A stretch of 64,000 nt of DNA from Acanthochlamys bracteata. Taxonomy: Eukaryota; Streptophyta; Magnoliopsida; Pandanales; Velloziaceae. The notes under the pieces are model-generated. The model was not told the origin of the DNA. It did no database searches and saw only the letters and a list, made by a program, of their open reading frames with translations. Below, in pieces: positions 37,539-48,408 of this stretch. The stretch spans positions 514,145 through 578,144 of the forward strand of contig CM034134.1 in the NCBI GenBank assembly GCA_019914995.1. Direction: 5' to 3'. Each line of letters starts with the position of its first letter. Positions within the stretch are counted from its first letter, which is position 1. The position numbers were made by a program, and so were the translations under genes.

Positions 37539-38497
37539 TTTCCTGGGCGGCGGGGGTGATAATGTCTTCCCCTTACATTCAATTTCTATGCAGTTTTTTT
37601 TTTTTTCAATTATAACGTATGATTACCGGCAGCCAACAACTCAACATAATATATTGGATAAAAAAGACAAACTATGGTTAATATTCTGCTTAGTATATAC
37701 AACTATAATATTTTTGGATATTTCTAAATGTTTTCAGAAAATATTTTCTAAAATATTAACCAATATTAAATTAAATTAAAAATAATATAAAATAAAAAAA
37801 TAATAAAACTTATTATATTATTGTCAAAATTTTTTAATAAATTTATAAAATATTATAAAAATTTATAACAAATATAAAATAAAAAATAAAATTTTTTATT
37901 TTGAGAAATGCCTCGCCAAACGCGCTATGTATTAATAGTATTGTATTATAAAGAGGTGCGTTTGACTTAGTTTATCACGAAATTAATTTTTTAATATATA
38001 TTTTATAAATATTTAAAAAATTTATTTAAAAATTAAAAATTCTTGTTATAAGAGCAAAAGGCCCGGGCATAGCAGGATGAACCAATGTGAATGAGTGTAA
38101 GCTTCGTTGCCCGAACACGATTGGTGCTGACTTGATTTGATTTTGTCAAATTCAATTTCTGTGTAATTTTTTATTTCATCGGATTTTCAATTTTTTTTGT
38201 TACTGATTACAATCAGAGAAGGTTTCTTCTCTTCTCGAACCACCGCCGTCACCATCACTGCCACCGTTCTCCGATCAGTGGTCAAACTTAGTAGCGTTCT
38301 GTTATCTTTGTTCAATTGTTCTCTGTGTTTTCTTTGAATTACATGCTAGAAACTTCCATCCAATTGCCTTGATTATGATTGATTACAAATATAGACTCGA
38401 AATAATTCCGCTCTAAGTGTTTGATTGATTTCGATGGAATACACAGAGAGAAGAGGGAGAGAGAACTGAAGGATATTTGCTTCAGATTCTTCATCGC
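37539..38497. other. Intergenic with AT-rich MITE-like block
   Basis: Bases 37700-37940 form another AT-rich block ending GCCTCGCCAAACGCGC, like the repeats near 3.1 and 12.7 kb. Bases 38200-38497 are pyrimidine-rich and look like a 5' UTR for the possible transcript that starts at 38498. Confidence 0.4.
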
Positions 38498-39819
38498 ATG
38501 ATGGAGGGGATCATAAGACTCTTCGTCAGATCACACGAAACTGTAAGTTTTCTTTTCTCTCGATTGTCTCCATTTGTATATCAGACATTTCATTATAACA
38601 TAAATTTTTTATATCACACGAAACTGTAAGTTTTCTTAAAAATTGGAGCAGCGATTGGTTATGAGGAGATATATGAGAAGAAGAAAGGTTGACTTTTGAA
38701 ATTGCTGTATGTATTGGATTGAAATTGCTGTATATGGACTTTCTGAGTTTGTCATAGATGTATGTGCTTTGATATGTGAAAGGTTTGTGAATGGAATTCA
38801 TTAAAAAATTTCTGTTGTTATCTATATGAAATAAGGTATAATGTAGTGAGGGTGTTAAAGAAATTACAAACATGCTGCTTGGTTTTACTTTAAGGGCGTG
38901 TTTACCAACACCCCTAAACTCCACTTCCTTTAAACTCAAGTTTCACATAAATACTTATAAAAATTAAAATAAATTTTTTTATCAATAAAATTTTTTTAAA
39001 AATTCAAATTTAAAACTTACTAAAAATATATAATTAATATAAAATTTTATTTTTTATTAAATATTTTTTATTTTTTATTTTATTTTTTAAATTTATTTCC
39101 TAAAAACTCCACTTCCCCCAAAACTCCACTTCCACCCCCTAGGTAAACACGCCCTAAATGTTTTTGCAAAAGCAGCTTATGAAACTTGATTTGGACTTTC
39201 AAATATTGTATAGTCATTTTTATATTTTACATGGAAAGAAGAAGGTTTTTCATCCATTAGTTGAAAATTTGATCTCTGAGAGTCCTTGTATTATATCCGC
39301 ATGCTAGAAAAGGGTGTGTTGCACATTATTGCTATGAGACATGATAGTTTTAGCTAATGGCATAAGTCAGATTATGCTTGCAAAAAATTGGGTTAAAAAT
39401 TCTAATATATATTTTTTTGTACGGTCAAGTTGGTTACTGATAAGATTTCTATGGTTAGTGTTCTCTGCTATTGTATTAAGTTCTAGGCGTTACTGTTAAG
39501 TGTTATCTATATGGTGCATTTGAATAGTTCCTTTTGTGGTTTTAATGTAGTTGGTAAGTTATTTGAATGTTTATGGTTAGCATGTTTATGAAAAATGAGT
39601 TTCCTTCTGGAGTTTGTGTCTTTTTGTTCAATACATAATTTAAACTATAGTGTTGTAGAGAGAAGTGCATACATGCTCTTATTTTCTTTGTTATATTCAT
39701 GCATGCTTCTGTTTCTGTTCTAATTATCTGAATTTTAGTTTTTGCAGCTTCCTGAATGCCATGGTCCACTCTCAAATCATCAACCTAAAAAAGCCTTTCT
39801 GCCAGAAACAGTTGCTTAA
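38498..39819 (+). CDS. Possible two-exon microprotein, 38 aa
   Basis: A short spliced frame: exon 1 38498-38542 (MMEGIIRLFVRSHET), donor GTAAGT, acceptor TTTTTGCAG, exon 2 39748-39819 (LPECHGPLSNHQPKKAFLPE plus TVA and TAA). Splice sites are good and the phases agree. I do not recognise the protein. A further acceptor-like site at 39956 suggests the transcript may continue, so this could be a truncated gene or a non-coding RNA with an upstream frame. A Tourist-like MITE lies in the intron. Confidence 0.35.
38894..39154. mobile_element. Tourist-like MITE (261 bp), second copy
   Basis: Same ends as the 33453 element (GGGCGTGTTTACC / GGTAAACACGCCC), same length, and a TAA duplication at 38891-38893 and 39155-39157. 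Near-identity between the two copies shows recent amplification from a common source. Confidence 0.88.
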
Positions 39820-40725
39820 GTCATACATTCACCTACTAGTAAAGCTTCGTTATTTTTGTGGAATTTGTAACTATTACAATATACTTTTTGTTGTATCTAT
39901 CTGATCATGAATAACGATGAGATTTGCCATTGGATTGTTATTTTCAAATGTTCAGAACCAAGATTCTACTCTTTCTCTTCATCAAAAGCAGATGAAGTTG
40001 CTTCAAAGAAATCTCCAGATGACCTGGAAGATAAGTGTTGCTATTATGAACTTCTAAACTTTTAGCTTTTTTCATTAGAAGTGTTGCTTGCAGCTACTTA
40101 TGTGTTTTCAAATCTTTTAGTACAAAATGTTATTTGTAATTACTATGGAATCAAGTGTTGATATTACATAATCAACCATCACAATCTTTAAAGAATTAGT
40201 TTGCAAAATGCCTCCTTAAGTTTATCGTTCTGTAGTATCAACCATGAGAATCTTGCATAGTATGAGATGGTGATTTAATTAACAGGTCATCCTATTGGCT
40301 TTTTTTGTTACAAGCAGTAGCATGTTCTTTGAAGTAGTTGCTACTCATAGAGCTGACTGCACACCAATTTCAGATAGTAATTAATTTTTTTTGGTTTACG
40401 TTTCTTATTACAATTGCATGTGAACCAAAAGCAAAGAACATGAAAATTTTAATTAATGAATAAAGAAAGATCTGCTTTGCTTAACCAAAAAAATTAAAAA
40501 GATATTATAGTATTTTTATAAAAATTATCTTATTTACTTCTCAATTACCAAATAAAAATAATATATATTTTTTATTAATTTTATTAATATATCTACATAA
40601 AATGAGATAAATTATTACTTTTATTTTTATCTCCACTCGAATAATTTATTTTTATTTAATTTTATTTATTATTTTATATTCAAACAGACACTTAGTAAAT
40701 GATGCATTTATGCTACAGTGTTAGA
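39820..40725. other. Intergenic, left edge of NLR duplication
   Basis: No supported coding region. A possible third exon (about 39957-40044) follows an AG acceptor but is short. AT-rich from 40490 onward. Confidence 0.35.
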
Positions 40726-41238
40726 AGAGAACTTGAAATATATGATATAAAAAATATGAGGGAAGTTATCTGGAAGCAAGTGCAACCAGGACAAGGGCTG
40801 CCTATGATCCGCAACTTGATTATAAACAGTTGCAAGGACTTGTATGACATCACATGGGTTATGCAACTTCGAACACTCCAGTATCTACGGCTAGATTATT
40901 TGCCGGCTCTGAAGAAGCAAGCTATTGATGAAAAGGGTGGAGGAGTAGTTGTTGTAGAAAATCCATTCCCTTGCTTGAAGACGTTGTTTTTGTACAATCT
41001 TCCTAACATGGAAAAATTTTGCAGTGGTGAATATTCTTTCCCTTCTCTTCGGAGAGTTGATGTTTATGGTTGTCCGAAGCTGCAGACCCTCCCTTTTGGG
41101 GCTGAAATGATCACCCAAAACAAATCTCTTAAGCATATCTTCTGGGAGAAAAAATGGTGGAGCGAAGTCATGAGCCGTGTTGAGAATGAGGAGCTCAAGC
41201 TTTTTCTAAATGGTGCCTTTGAAGAAACATGGTGGTAA
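40726..41238 (+). pseudogene. NLR fragment: C-terminal LRR tail (unit I)
   Basis: An open frame for the last ~170 residues of an NLR of the local family: LEIYDIKNMREVIWKQVQPG, CKDLYDITWVMQLRTLQYL, FPCLKTLFLYNLPNMEKFC, CPKLQTLPFGAEMITQ and the terminal WWSEVMSRVENEELKLFLNG. CC, NB-ARC and most LRRs are missing. The 5' break lies near 40726, where homology to the other copies starts. It is most similar to the LRR tail at 47176-48408, and their 3' flanks are also paralogous. Confidence 0.9.
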
Positions 41239-41402
41239 TCATGAGCTACTCATTTCTTTATTGAGTTCTAAATAATTTGTCCATCCGATAAAAGAAAAAA
41301 TTTGCTGATATGAATATGTTAACTTAACTAAAACTTATTCTATCAAGCGTGTAACTAGCATTATTATTATAAAACCTTTGATAAAAAAAATATTATTGTT
41401 AT

Positions 41403-42201
41403 CATAGTTGTAAGAACCGGACTGAATATCGAACCGAAAAACTGTCCGGGTCACGGTTCTCGGATTGAACCATCGAATCAACCGATCGAACCGTCAGATC
41501 AATAATATTAAAATCTTTTTAACTAATAATAATAATTATAGTAAAAAATTTACTGCTAATGACACTACCAATAATAATAGCTATAGCAATCATAACAAAA
41601 AATTGAAGTATTTTTATTATGTCATTACTATCAACAACAAAAGCAATAATAATCACTGCAAAAATTAAAGTATTTCCACCATAATTGCCACCACCAATAA
41701 TAATAATAACAACTAAAATTTATAAATAGAAATTTTTAAATAAATTAGGAGATTAGAAAAAAATAAAACTATAAAATAGATAAATCATAGAAGAAATATA
41801 ATTAACTTTTGAGGTACACATATTTGAGTTTAAATATTTTACAATATAAACAATTTAAAAATCACTAATAATTGATATTCACAAATAAAAAATAATCAAT
41901 TATATTTTTTGTATTATTATATCCAAATGCTAAATCTAAACTACATATTATTTTTCAACATAGAACTATTAATAATTATTTTTGTATTAAATATATCATC
42001 AATTTAAAATTTTTAAATAATTTTTTAAAAATTTTTTCAATCCGGTTTGATCCGGACAAGCGGGTCGATCGGACTGAAGCGGCTCAGAACAGGTCAATTC
42101 GGATCGAAATAGGTCGATTGTATAAATGGTGTTTTTGCAAATCCGGACCGGTTTACAGTTCGGGTCAATCCGGACAGATCGGTCCGGGTTTGACAACTAT
42201 A
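41403..42201. mobile_element. Non-autonomous hAT-like element (~799 bp)
   Basis: Terminal inverted repeats CATAGTTGTAAGAACCGG and CCGGGTTTGACAACTATA, flanked by an 8-bp direct repeat ATTGTTAT (41395-41402 and 42202-42209). The ends are rich in CCGG/GGTCGA words; the centre is AT-rich and non-coding. The paralogous site at about 48961-48968 has a single ATTGTTAT and no element, an empty site that fixes the boundaries. An 8-bp duplication points to the hAT superfamily. Confidence 0.9.
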
Positions 42202-43308
42202 ATTGTTATGAATTAATTTGAACCTAAATTTTGTTAAGTGAAATTAAAAATTTAAAATGAAAACAATAATCAACGCAATTTTTTGTAATTTTCTTTAGAG
42301 AAAGAAACAAGAGAATATTGAACGTGCTTTCAAAAAAAATTTTAGAAAATTAATTTTTTATCTAAATATATAATAGTAAATAATAATAATAATATTTTAT
42401 GATATAATTAAAATTTTTTAAATAAGTTTTATATAATATTATAACATAAGGCAAATTTCATTGCTGTAGCCTACTATAGTTCGTTTAGAATTGCTTCAAA
42501 TAAAATTTTTAATAATTTTAATTTACTTTTTTTAAAATAATTTATTTTTATATAAAAATATATTTACATTATTTATAATGTATAATTTATTATATATTTT
42601 TAATTCTTATAGATTTTTTAAATGTTATAAAAAATTTGTTGAGAAGTGAAAATATAAATAAAACAGAGTACTTTAAAATGCAATGCCAAATATTATGTAA
42701 TATATACATATATAGGTCTAAACCAATTAAACATACAATTTTTTTGTTTACAAGGAAAAAAAGTGTTAAGACTTTTGTAATTTCTTAACATGACATAATA
42801 TAAAATAGAAAAATCAGTAACTGTTCGATTGTGAATTAACTAAGTAAGACCGAATGAAGGGCCCTTTTTTTCTTCATTTCAAAAATTCCATTCATTTTAT
42901 ATTTTTAATAATTTTTTAATAATATTTTATATTTTTTATTTTAAAATTTCAAAAATATAAAAATTATACGTTGTAAAATTTTATTATTTTTTATTTTTAT
43001 TAATTTTTTGAGATAAAAAAACTCGTGTTTCAAATTAAAATAAAAAATATCCTTAATTATCAAAAAATTTTATGATATAAATATTTCCAAACGCTAGTCT
43101 AAATCAAATTTTATTTATTCGATTATTTTGTTTTCCATTATTAGTAGTATTTTTGAAAGTGCTTAATACAAAAAAATTTCTTAAAAAATTTTTATTTGAA
43201 GGGTTTAAGAAAATGCTCTTGACTTTTTCTCTACCAAACAAAAAAAGAAAAAAAAAACCTCTCCACTACCTCAAGACGGAACAGAGAGTCAAGGATCCAA
43301 TAACTCCC
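42202..43308. repeat. AT-rich spacer between NLR tail and NLR head (unit I)
   Basis: Bases 42210-42310 and 42440-42800 match the 3' flank of the second LRR tail (about 48969-49070 and 49945-50290). The rest is AT-rich MITE-like sequence (about 42320-42440, 42880-43110). No gene is seen. Confidence 0.5.
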
Positions 43309-43918
43309 ATGAGGATGATCATGGAGTTCATCGGAATGATCAAGGATCATATCAAATTCCGTCTCGCTTCAATGGCAGCTGCAGGACTAATTGTATTCGC
43401 CCCCAGCGCTAGCCTGTTTTTTGTTGAATTAACAGTAAGTAAATTAATATTATATTGAATAAAAATAAGATAACACAATTTGATGGCTTAAAATTTTGGA
43501 TTTAATTTAATTTTCTGATGTATAGATTAGACTTTCAACTGTTTTAGATTAATTTATTCGGTATTATATTTTTTCAACACTTTCTGCATCCCAAATAAAA
43601 CTAGATGCTCTTAAAGATGCCTCTAAGCACTTGGGGCACATGAAGGCTAATGTTGCTGCCATGATTCATGAGATTGAGCTCAGACGAGAAGCTTGGCCTG
43701 TCGAAGTCGATGAGATGGTTCACAATATCCAAAAGAAGCTACCAAAGCCATTGACCAATATCCGCAACTCAAAGCTTTCTCTTCATAGCATCAACCAAAT
43801 TGCTTGCGCAAGTCAAGACTCTTCTTGGAGATGGAAGGAAGCTCAACGTTGTGGGGAAAAAACAACCTGTAAAGATTGTTCAAGCACAAACCTGTCAACT
43901 TTAGACAGTTTGGCTTAG
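43309..43918 (+). pseudogene. NLR fragment: N-terminal CC head without NB-ARC (unit I)
   Basis: It starts with the family N-terminus (MRMIMEFIGMIKDHIKFRLA, hydrophobic segment), continues after a ~180-bp gap of intron-like AT-rich sequence with LDALKDASKHLGHMKANVAAM and REAWPVEVDE, and ends in frame-shifted remains of the KIVQAQPVNFRQFGL segment. Homology to the intact copies stops just before NB-ARC. Several indels break the frame. Its closest relative is the fragment at 51060. Confidence 0.85.
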
Positions 43919-44410
43919 AATTCTAGTCCGGAAAAAAATGTATTATAAATGTAAAACAAATTCTATCTGGACGAAAACATATAGCTTCAACATTAACAAC
44001 AATGCAAGAATATTCTTTTACCTTTTTACACAGGTTGTACGAGCATTTTGAACGATATTTATGTGCTCTAAACTACATAAAACAATGATAACGAAATTTT
44101 ATCCCATAAAGTAAGAACTCAATAGACTCCAGCCTAACTGGACGGAACAAATTCAAAAACAGATCGATCTCCTTAGCAAACTAAATCAAAAGCATTTACA
44201 ACTTTCAAAAACCAAACCAACAGCATGAGATACGAGATGAATTTGTGTACCTCCTCGCCGGGATCAAGGATCAGTTCAATCAAAGTTCTCTTTCAGACTT
44301 TCTTCTTGTCTCTTTGAGAATGAAATATTCCCGAACTCGCAAGCAGAAGCTTCTATGCTTTGGTTTCGGAAAAGCAAAATCGAAACATCAGACCAACTCC
44401 CACAATGGGC

Positions 44411-46204
44411 TCAGAGTAAATAAATGCAATTGATATTATGTTCTTGAGCAATAGAAGTCAAGGTCTTCATTTTAGTCTCAACATCAAGCGCTCTTGCCGA
44501 AAATTTCTCAACGACCTAGTATGAATGCAAAGGGGTGAGACAGAAAGAATATACCTTCAATCAAATCATGAGAAAAGCATTAAGTAGAATCAATTCTGTC
44601 AACAATCACATGCCCAACCTTACCCGATGGCTAACTCCACAGTCTAGCTGTAATTCAAGAGCTGAACTGACAAATTCCGTTCCATATTTAGATGTAAAAC
44701 TTTTGCGGACATCCATGAGCTCTGGAATGTCGGTACATCTTGCGGAGGCAAAGATCACACTAGCTATTGCCTCCTTCAAATCAATTGGACAGCTCCTACA
44801 GAAACAAGACCACCCAAACAAACAGTTTCAGAAAAAATGTCTCCTACAAATATAAAAGTTGAATGAGAAAAAGGGACTTAATATATGCAACTAGAATTCT
44901 TGCAGAAAACTTGTGCTACTGTTATTGATTCAATTGCCATCAGAAATCTTGTAGATAACATGCGATCCATTATAGTGATCCCAGAAACAGCATGCTTTGT
45001 ATTAAGCAGCTTACATGTTGAACTTAGCCACTCTTATACATTCTACCTATTAATTTTGGACATCAGGACATGTACCTCTCCCCAATAAGCAACACATAGT
45101 GACTGTATGAAGGTTATTCTGCTAAGTCATCCATTAAAGATACTGATGTTTTAATCTGGCTCTAGTGTAACTTGGATCGACAAGCTATGGCATGAGAATC
45201 GTAAAAGTATTGTACGAGAAGTAAATAGCAGTGCAGAAATTAACACTCAATGAGCTGATATGCGGGTAACATGCAAATAAACATTCACAGATAGCATGAA
45301 ACAGATTGTTACGACGAAGATAACATGGTTGACATACTTTGTGGATTCAATAATAGGCATTCGTGCCGCAATAAGCTCACAGTATATCTCTATGAGGTCG
45401 TAAGGTACCATGGTTGTCTCCTCTCTGATCACATCTTCAACCTGAAAAGTGAAACCAAAGAAGAGTCAATTATAAGCCACCTAGGGTGGTTGTTTTTGCA
45501 TATACTGCTCCACATGTTTAGGTAGTGATTATTTTTCAGAAATGCATCATTACAAAACACATAATCCTCTCTGATACTAGACATTTATCAATCAGGTTTT
45601 AAAAGCAGTTGTCCAGATTAACAAGATTTGGAGCACCGTGACCTTATAACTTGATTTCTTCCAGCTCTGATAGCAATCGTCTCAGTTACCACAACTGATT
45701 TTTTGTTTATTGTACCTATCACTATAATATCCAATCATCGCCCAGAAGTTCCAAGAATGTATCGTGAAATTACATAATCCTTTAAACTTGACAATCAGAT
45801 AAAATGATTCAATACCCAGTTGCACCTGATCAAATGTCAATAGTGGCGGCCAATTCAAACAAAAACAATAATTTTAAACCAAACTAACCCGGATCCGAGC
45901 AGTCTGTTCCTGTCCAGATTCAAGCAGCATCGCAACCTCTCCCCTCAGCTGCTTTACTCCGACCTCCCGTTTGTGCTTCAGAAGCTTTATTCTCGCTATT
46001 GCCAGTCTCAAAGCTGTCTTACTGAAATCATACAAAAAATATATATGTTATAGAGAAAAATTCTATGAATATATCTACCAGCAGCAGCACAAAATACTCT
46101 AGGTCAAAAACAAGGGCAAAAAAAAAAAGAATTAATAAAACGTAACTGGAAAACAGATAGAGAAGGAGTTACCATTTTGTAGCTTTGAATCCTTTAGAAA
46201 GCAT
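44411..46204 (-). CDS. IST1-like protein (regulator of Vps4 activity, MVB pathway), short form, copy a
   Basis: A five-exon model on the minus strand: 46204-46173, 46021-45889, 45441-45338, 44795-44624 and 44515-44411, 516 nt including TGA, all in phase (171 aa). The IST1 domain is clear: MLSKGFKATKCKTALRLAIA, VKQLRGEVAMLLESGQEQTA, DLIEIYCELIAARMPIIEST, CPIDLKEAIASVIFASARCT, IPELMDVRKSFTSKYGTEFV and VEKFSARALDVETKMKTLTS. IST1 binds ESCRT-III and Vps4 at endosomes and controls multivesicular body sorting. Family members are usually much longer; this one stops shortly after the IST1 domain (HNINCIYLL), so it may be a truncated duplicate. It lies antisense between NLR fragments and has a near-identical twin at 52219. 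Confidence 0.88.
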
Positions 46205-47175
46205 ATCTGCTGCCAAACTCTTCGATTTTGCTTTGATCTAATTCTTATTGGAGAATAACTGAATTATAAGTAATAACTTCCCTCGTCAAAAAATAACAAA
46301 GGAAAAAGAGAATCGAAGGACAAAATTCAACAACTAGTTGGGGATATTTTGCCTCTGTAATTTCTAAGGTTTGCAAGACTCTTGGAATTAAAAAAATAAA
46401 CAAAGGACTCTTCAGCTGGACTTTCTTGTTTGTTCACCATCGAAGACCAAAATTAAACAAATTCAAATTTGAGAAAGTTTCCTCGCATTCGTTCGTTTCA
46501 TTGCCTCCGTCACGATTACTTCCTCATGGGGCGAGGCGAAGGAAGGCGACCTAACAATAGCGAGGAAGAGATCGATTCTTGTTTTTCTGAACTGCAAGAA
46601 GGAAACTAGATTCATCGAAGTTCCAACTAATCAGAAGGGGTATACAGAAGAATAAGCAAACAGTTAAACAAGAATGTACAACGTCATGAAATGATGAAAT
46701 TCAAAATCCAACATTAGGCAAAATAAAATTGCTACATTGTAACGCATGGTAGGACCTTGAGGTTGTGAGGCAGAATCCATAATTTGGAACCAAAGCACTG
46801 GCAAAAGGTAAACACATACATATTGCACCGTGCACTTACAGTTTTCATTTGAGAACATAAATAGTAGAACTTACCTAGACTCATGAAATTAGAACAACGA
46901 TTTGCATCAAAAGATGTTCAGGAAAGACGGACCACTTCAACATGAAGTTATGTATATAACATGCCCGTACAACTAGAGCCGACTTTACCTGTTGTTGGAT
47001 AACGTAGAGTTCGGTACAACAAGTTACTAATGATCATGAATAGATGTGAGATAGTGCATCAAGAGGATTAAAAGCAAACAGTCTCGAAACAAAGTCATGC
47101 ATAGGTCGAGGCGTACAAAATTTCACAATCTCTTGGTATAACTCTAAATTGTGTTGAGCTGGTTGATTGTTTGAG
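46205..47175. other. Upstream region of IST1-like copy a, duplicated
   Basis: The stretch matches 54027-55010 closely. A small plus-strand frame (from 46527) is shifted by a one-base deletion in the other copy, so it is not conserved as coding. The last ~75 bases contain a scrap resembling the LRR codons for QSLGITL. The duplication ends at about 47176. Confidence 0.55.
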
Positions 47176-48408
47176 CCTTTGATGAGATGCGATAACGAAA
47201 GTCAGCCAAACCTGCCAAACTGCTCCGAATTGCTAGAAAGTTTCTCTATGCGAGGAAGTTATGGTCCACTACAATTGAAATTAGACGGAGGTTTCTTTCA
47301 ACAAATGATCTCTTTGAAATACCTGAATTTATCTTTTTCTGGAATAGAAAATTTTCCTGAGGAAATCGGATCTCTTCGAAACCTCACTTATTTGAATATG
47401 AGTAACACTAGGATAGCTGAGCTCCCGGCCACATTAAGAAACTTGAAGCAGCTCAAGTTTTTGCTTCTTAGACATACCTTTTCTCTTAAGGAAATACCTT
47501 ATGGATTGATATCAAGCATGTCAAAACTGCTGGTGCTGGATCTGTACGGGAGTGATTTCAAGGATTGGGAAGTAGGAAGCTATACCACTGAGGAGGATGA
47601 GAAAATTAAGGAGAAGAAGGACAGAGCGAGTATTGAAGAGTTGGGACACTTAAACGCAGGGTTACAATCTCTGGGTATAACTCTGAGATCCTTTGAAGCT
47701 CTCGTCCAATTATCAACCTTCCCTCGTGTTTCCATCAGATCCCTTTGCCTGTGTGGTCTTGCGGGAGAGGGCATTTTTATTGATGCAGTAAATCTCCTTG
47801 GCAGACCAAACTTCGGTAGAAAACTTCAGGAATTGAATATCTATAATTCAGTAGGTCCAGATGTTTTAGCTATTACTGAAGGAGGATGGAGCCTTCCGGC
47901 ATTAGAAACTCTATACATATCTTTCAGAAAAAATATGGGGGAAGTTATCTGGAAGCAAGTGGAACCAGGACAAGCGCTGCCTATGATCCGCCGCTTGATT
48001 ATTGACAATTGCTACGACTTGTATGACATCACATGGGTTATGCAACTTCGAACACTCCAGCATCTATATCTATCTGAATTGCCGGCTCTGAAGAAACAAG
48101 CTATTGATGAAAAGGGTGGAGGACTAGTTGCTGTAGAAAATCCATTCCCTTGCTTGAAGGAGTTGAATTTGATCGGTCTTCCTAACATGGAAAAATTTTG
48201 CAACGGTAAATATTCTTTCCCTTCTCTTCGGGAAGTTTGGGTTATTGATTGTCCGGAGCTGCAGACTCTCCCTTTTGGGCCTGAAATGATCACCCGAAAA
48301 AAATCTCTTAAAATCAAAGGGAAGACAAAATGGTGGAGCGAAGTCATGAGCCGTGTTGAGAATGAGGAGCTCAAGCTTTTTCTAAATGGTGCCTTTGAAG
48401 GTCGATAG
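47176..48408 (+). pseudogene. NLR fragment: long open LRR region without CC or NB-ARC (unit II)
   Basis: An uninterrupted frame of ~409 codons from the ATG at 47182, covering almost the whole LRR domain from SQPNLPNCSELLES to the family C-terminus WWSEVMSRVENEELKLFLNG and stop. Recognisable repeats include LKYLNLSFSGIENFPEEIGS and LRNLTYLNMSNTRIAELPAT. The head was lost at a breakpoint (about 47176) that is also the end of the segmental duplication. It could make an LRR-only protein if a promoter lies upstream, but no intron or known start supports this. I treat it as a truncated gene. Confidence 0.88.

Noticed and set aside
41465-41668. Asn-rich plus-strand frame inside the hAT-like element
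   Set aside because: It is a translation of AAT/AAC-type trinucleotide runs in a non-autonomous element and has no transposase features.
46527-46610. Small plus-strand frame upstream of IST1-like copy a
   Set aside because: The duplicated copy at about 54360 has a one-base deletion that changes the frame, so it is not conserved as protein coding.
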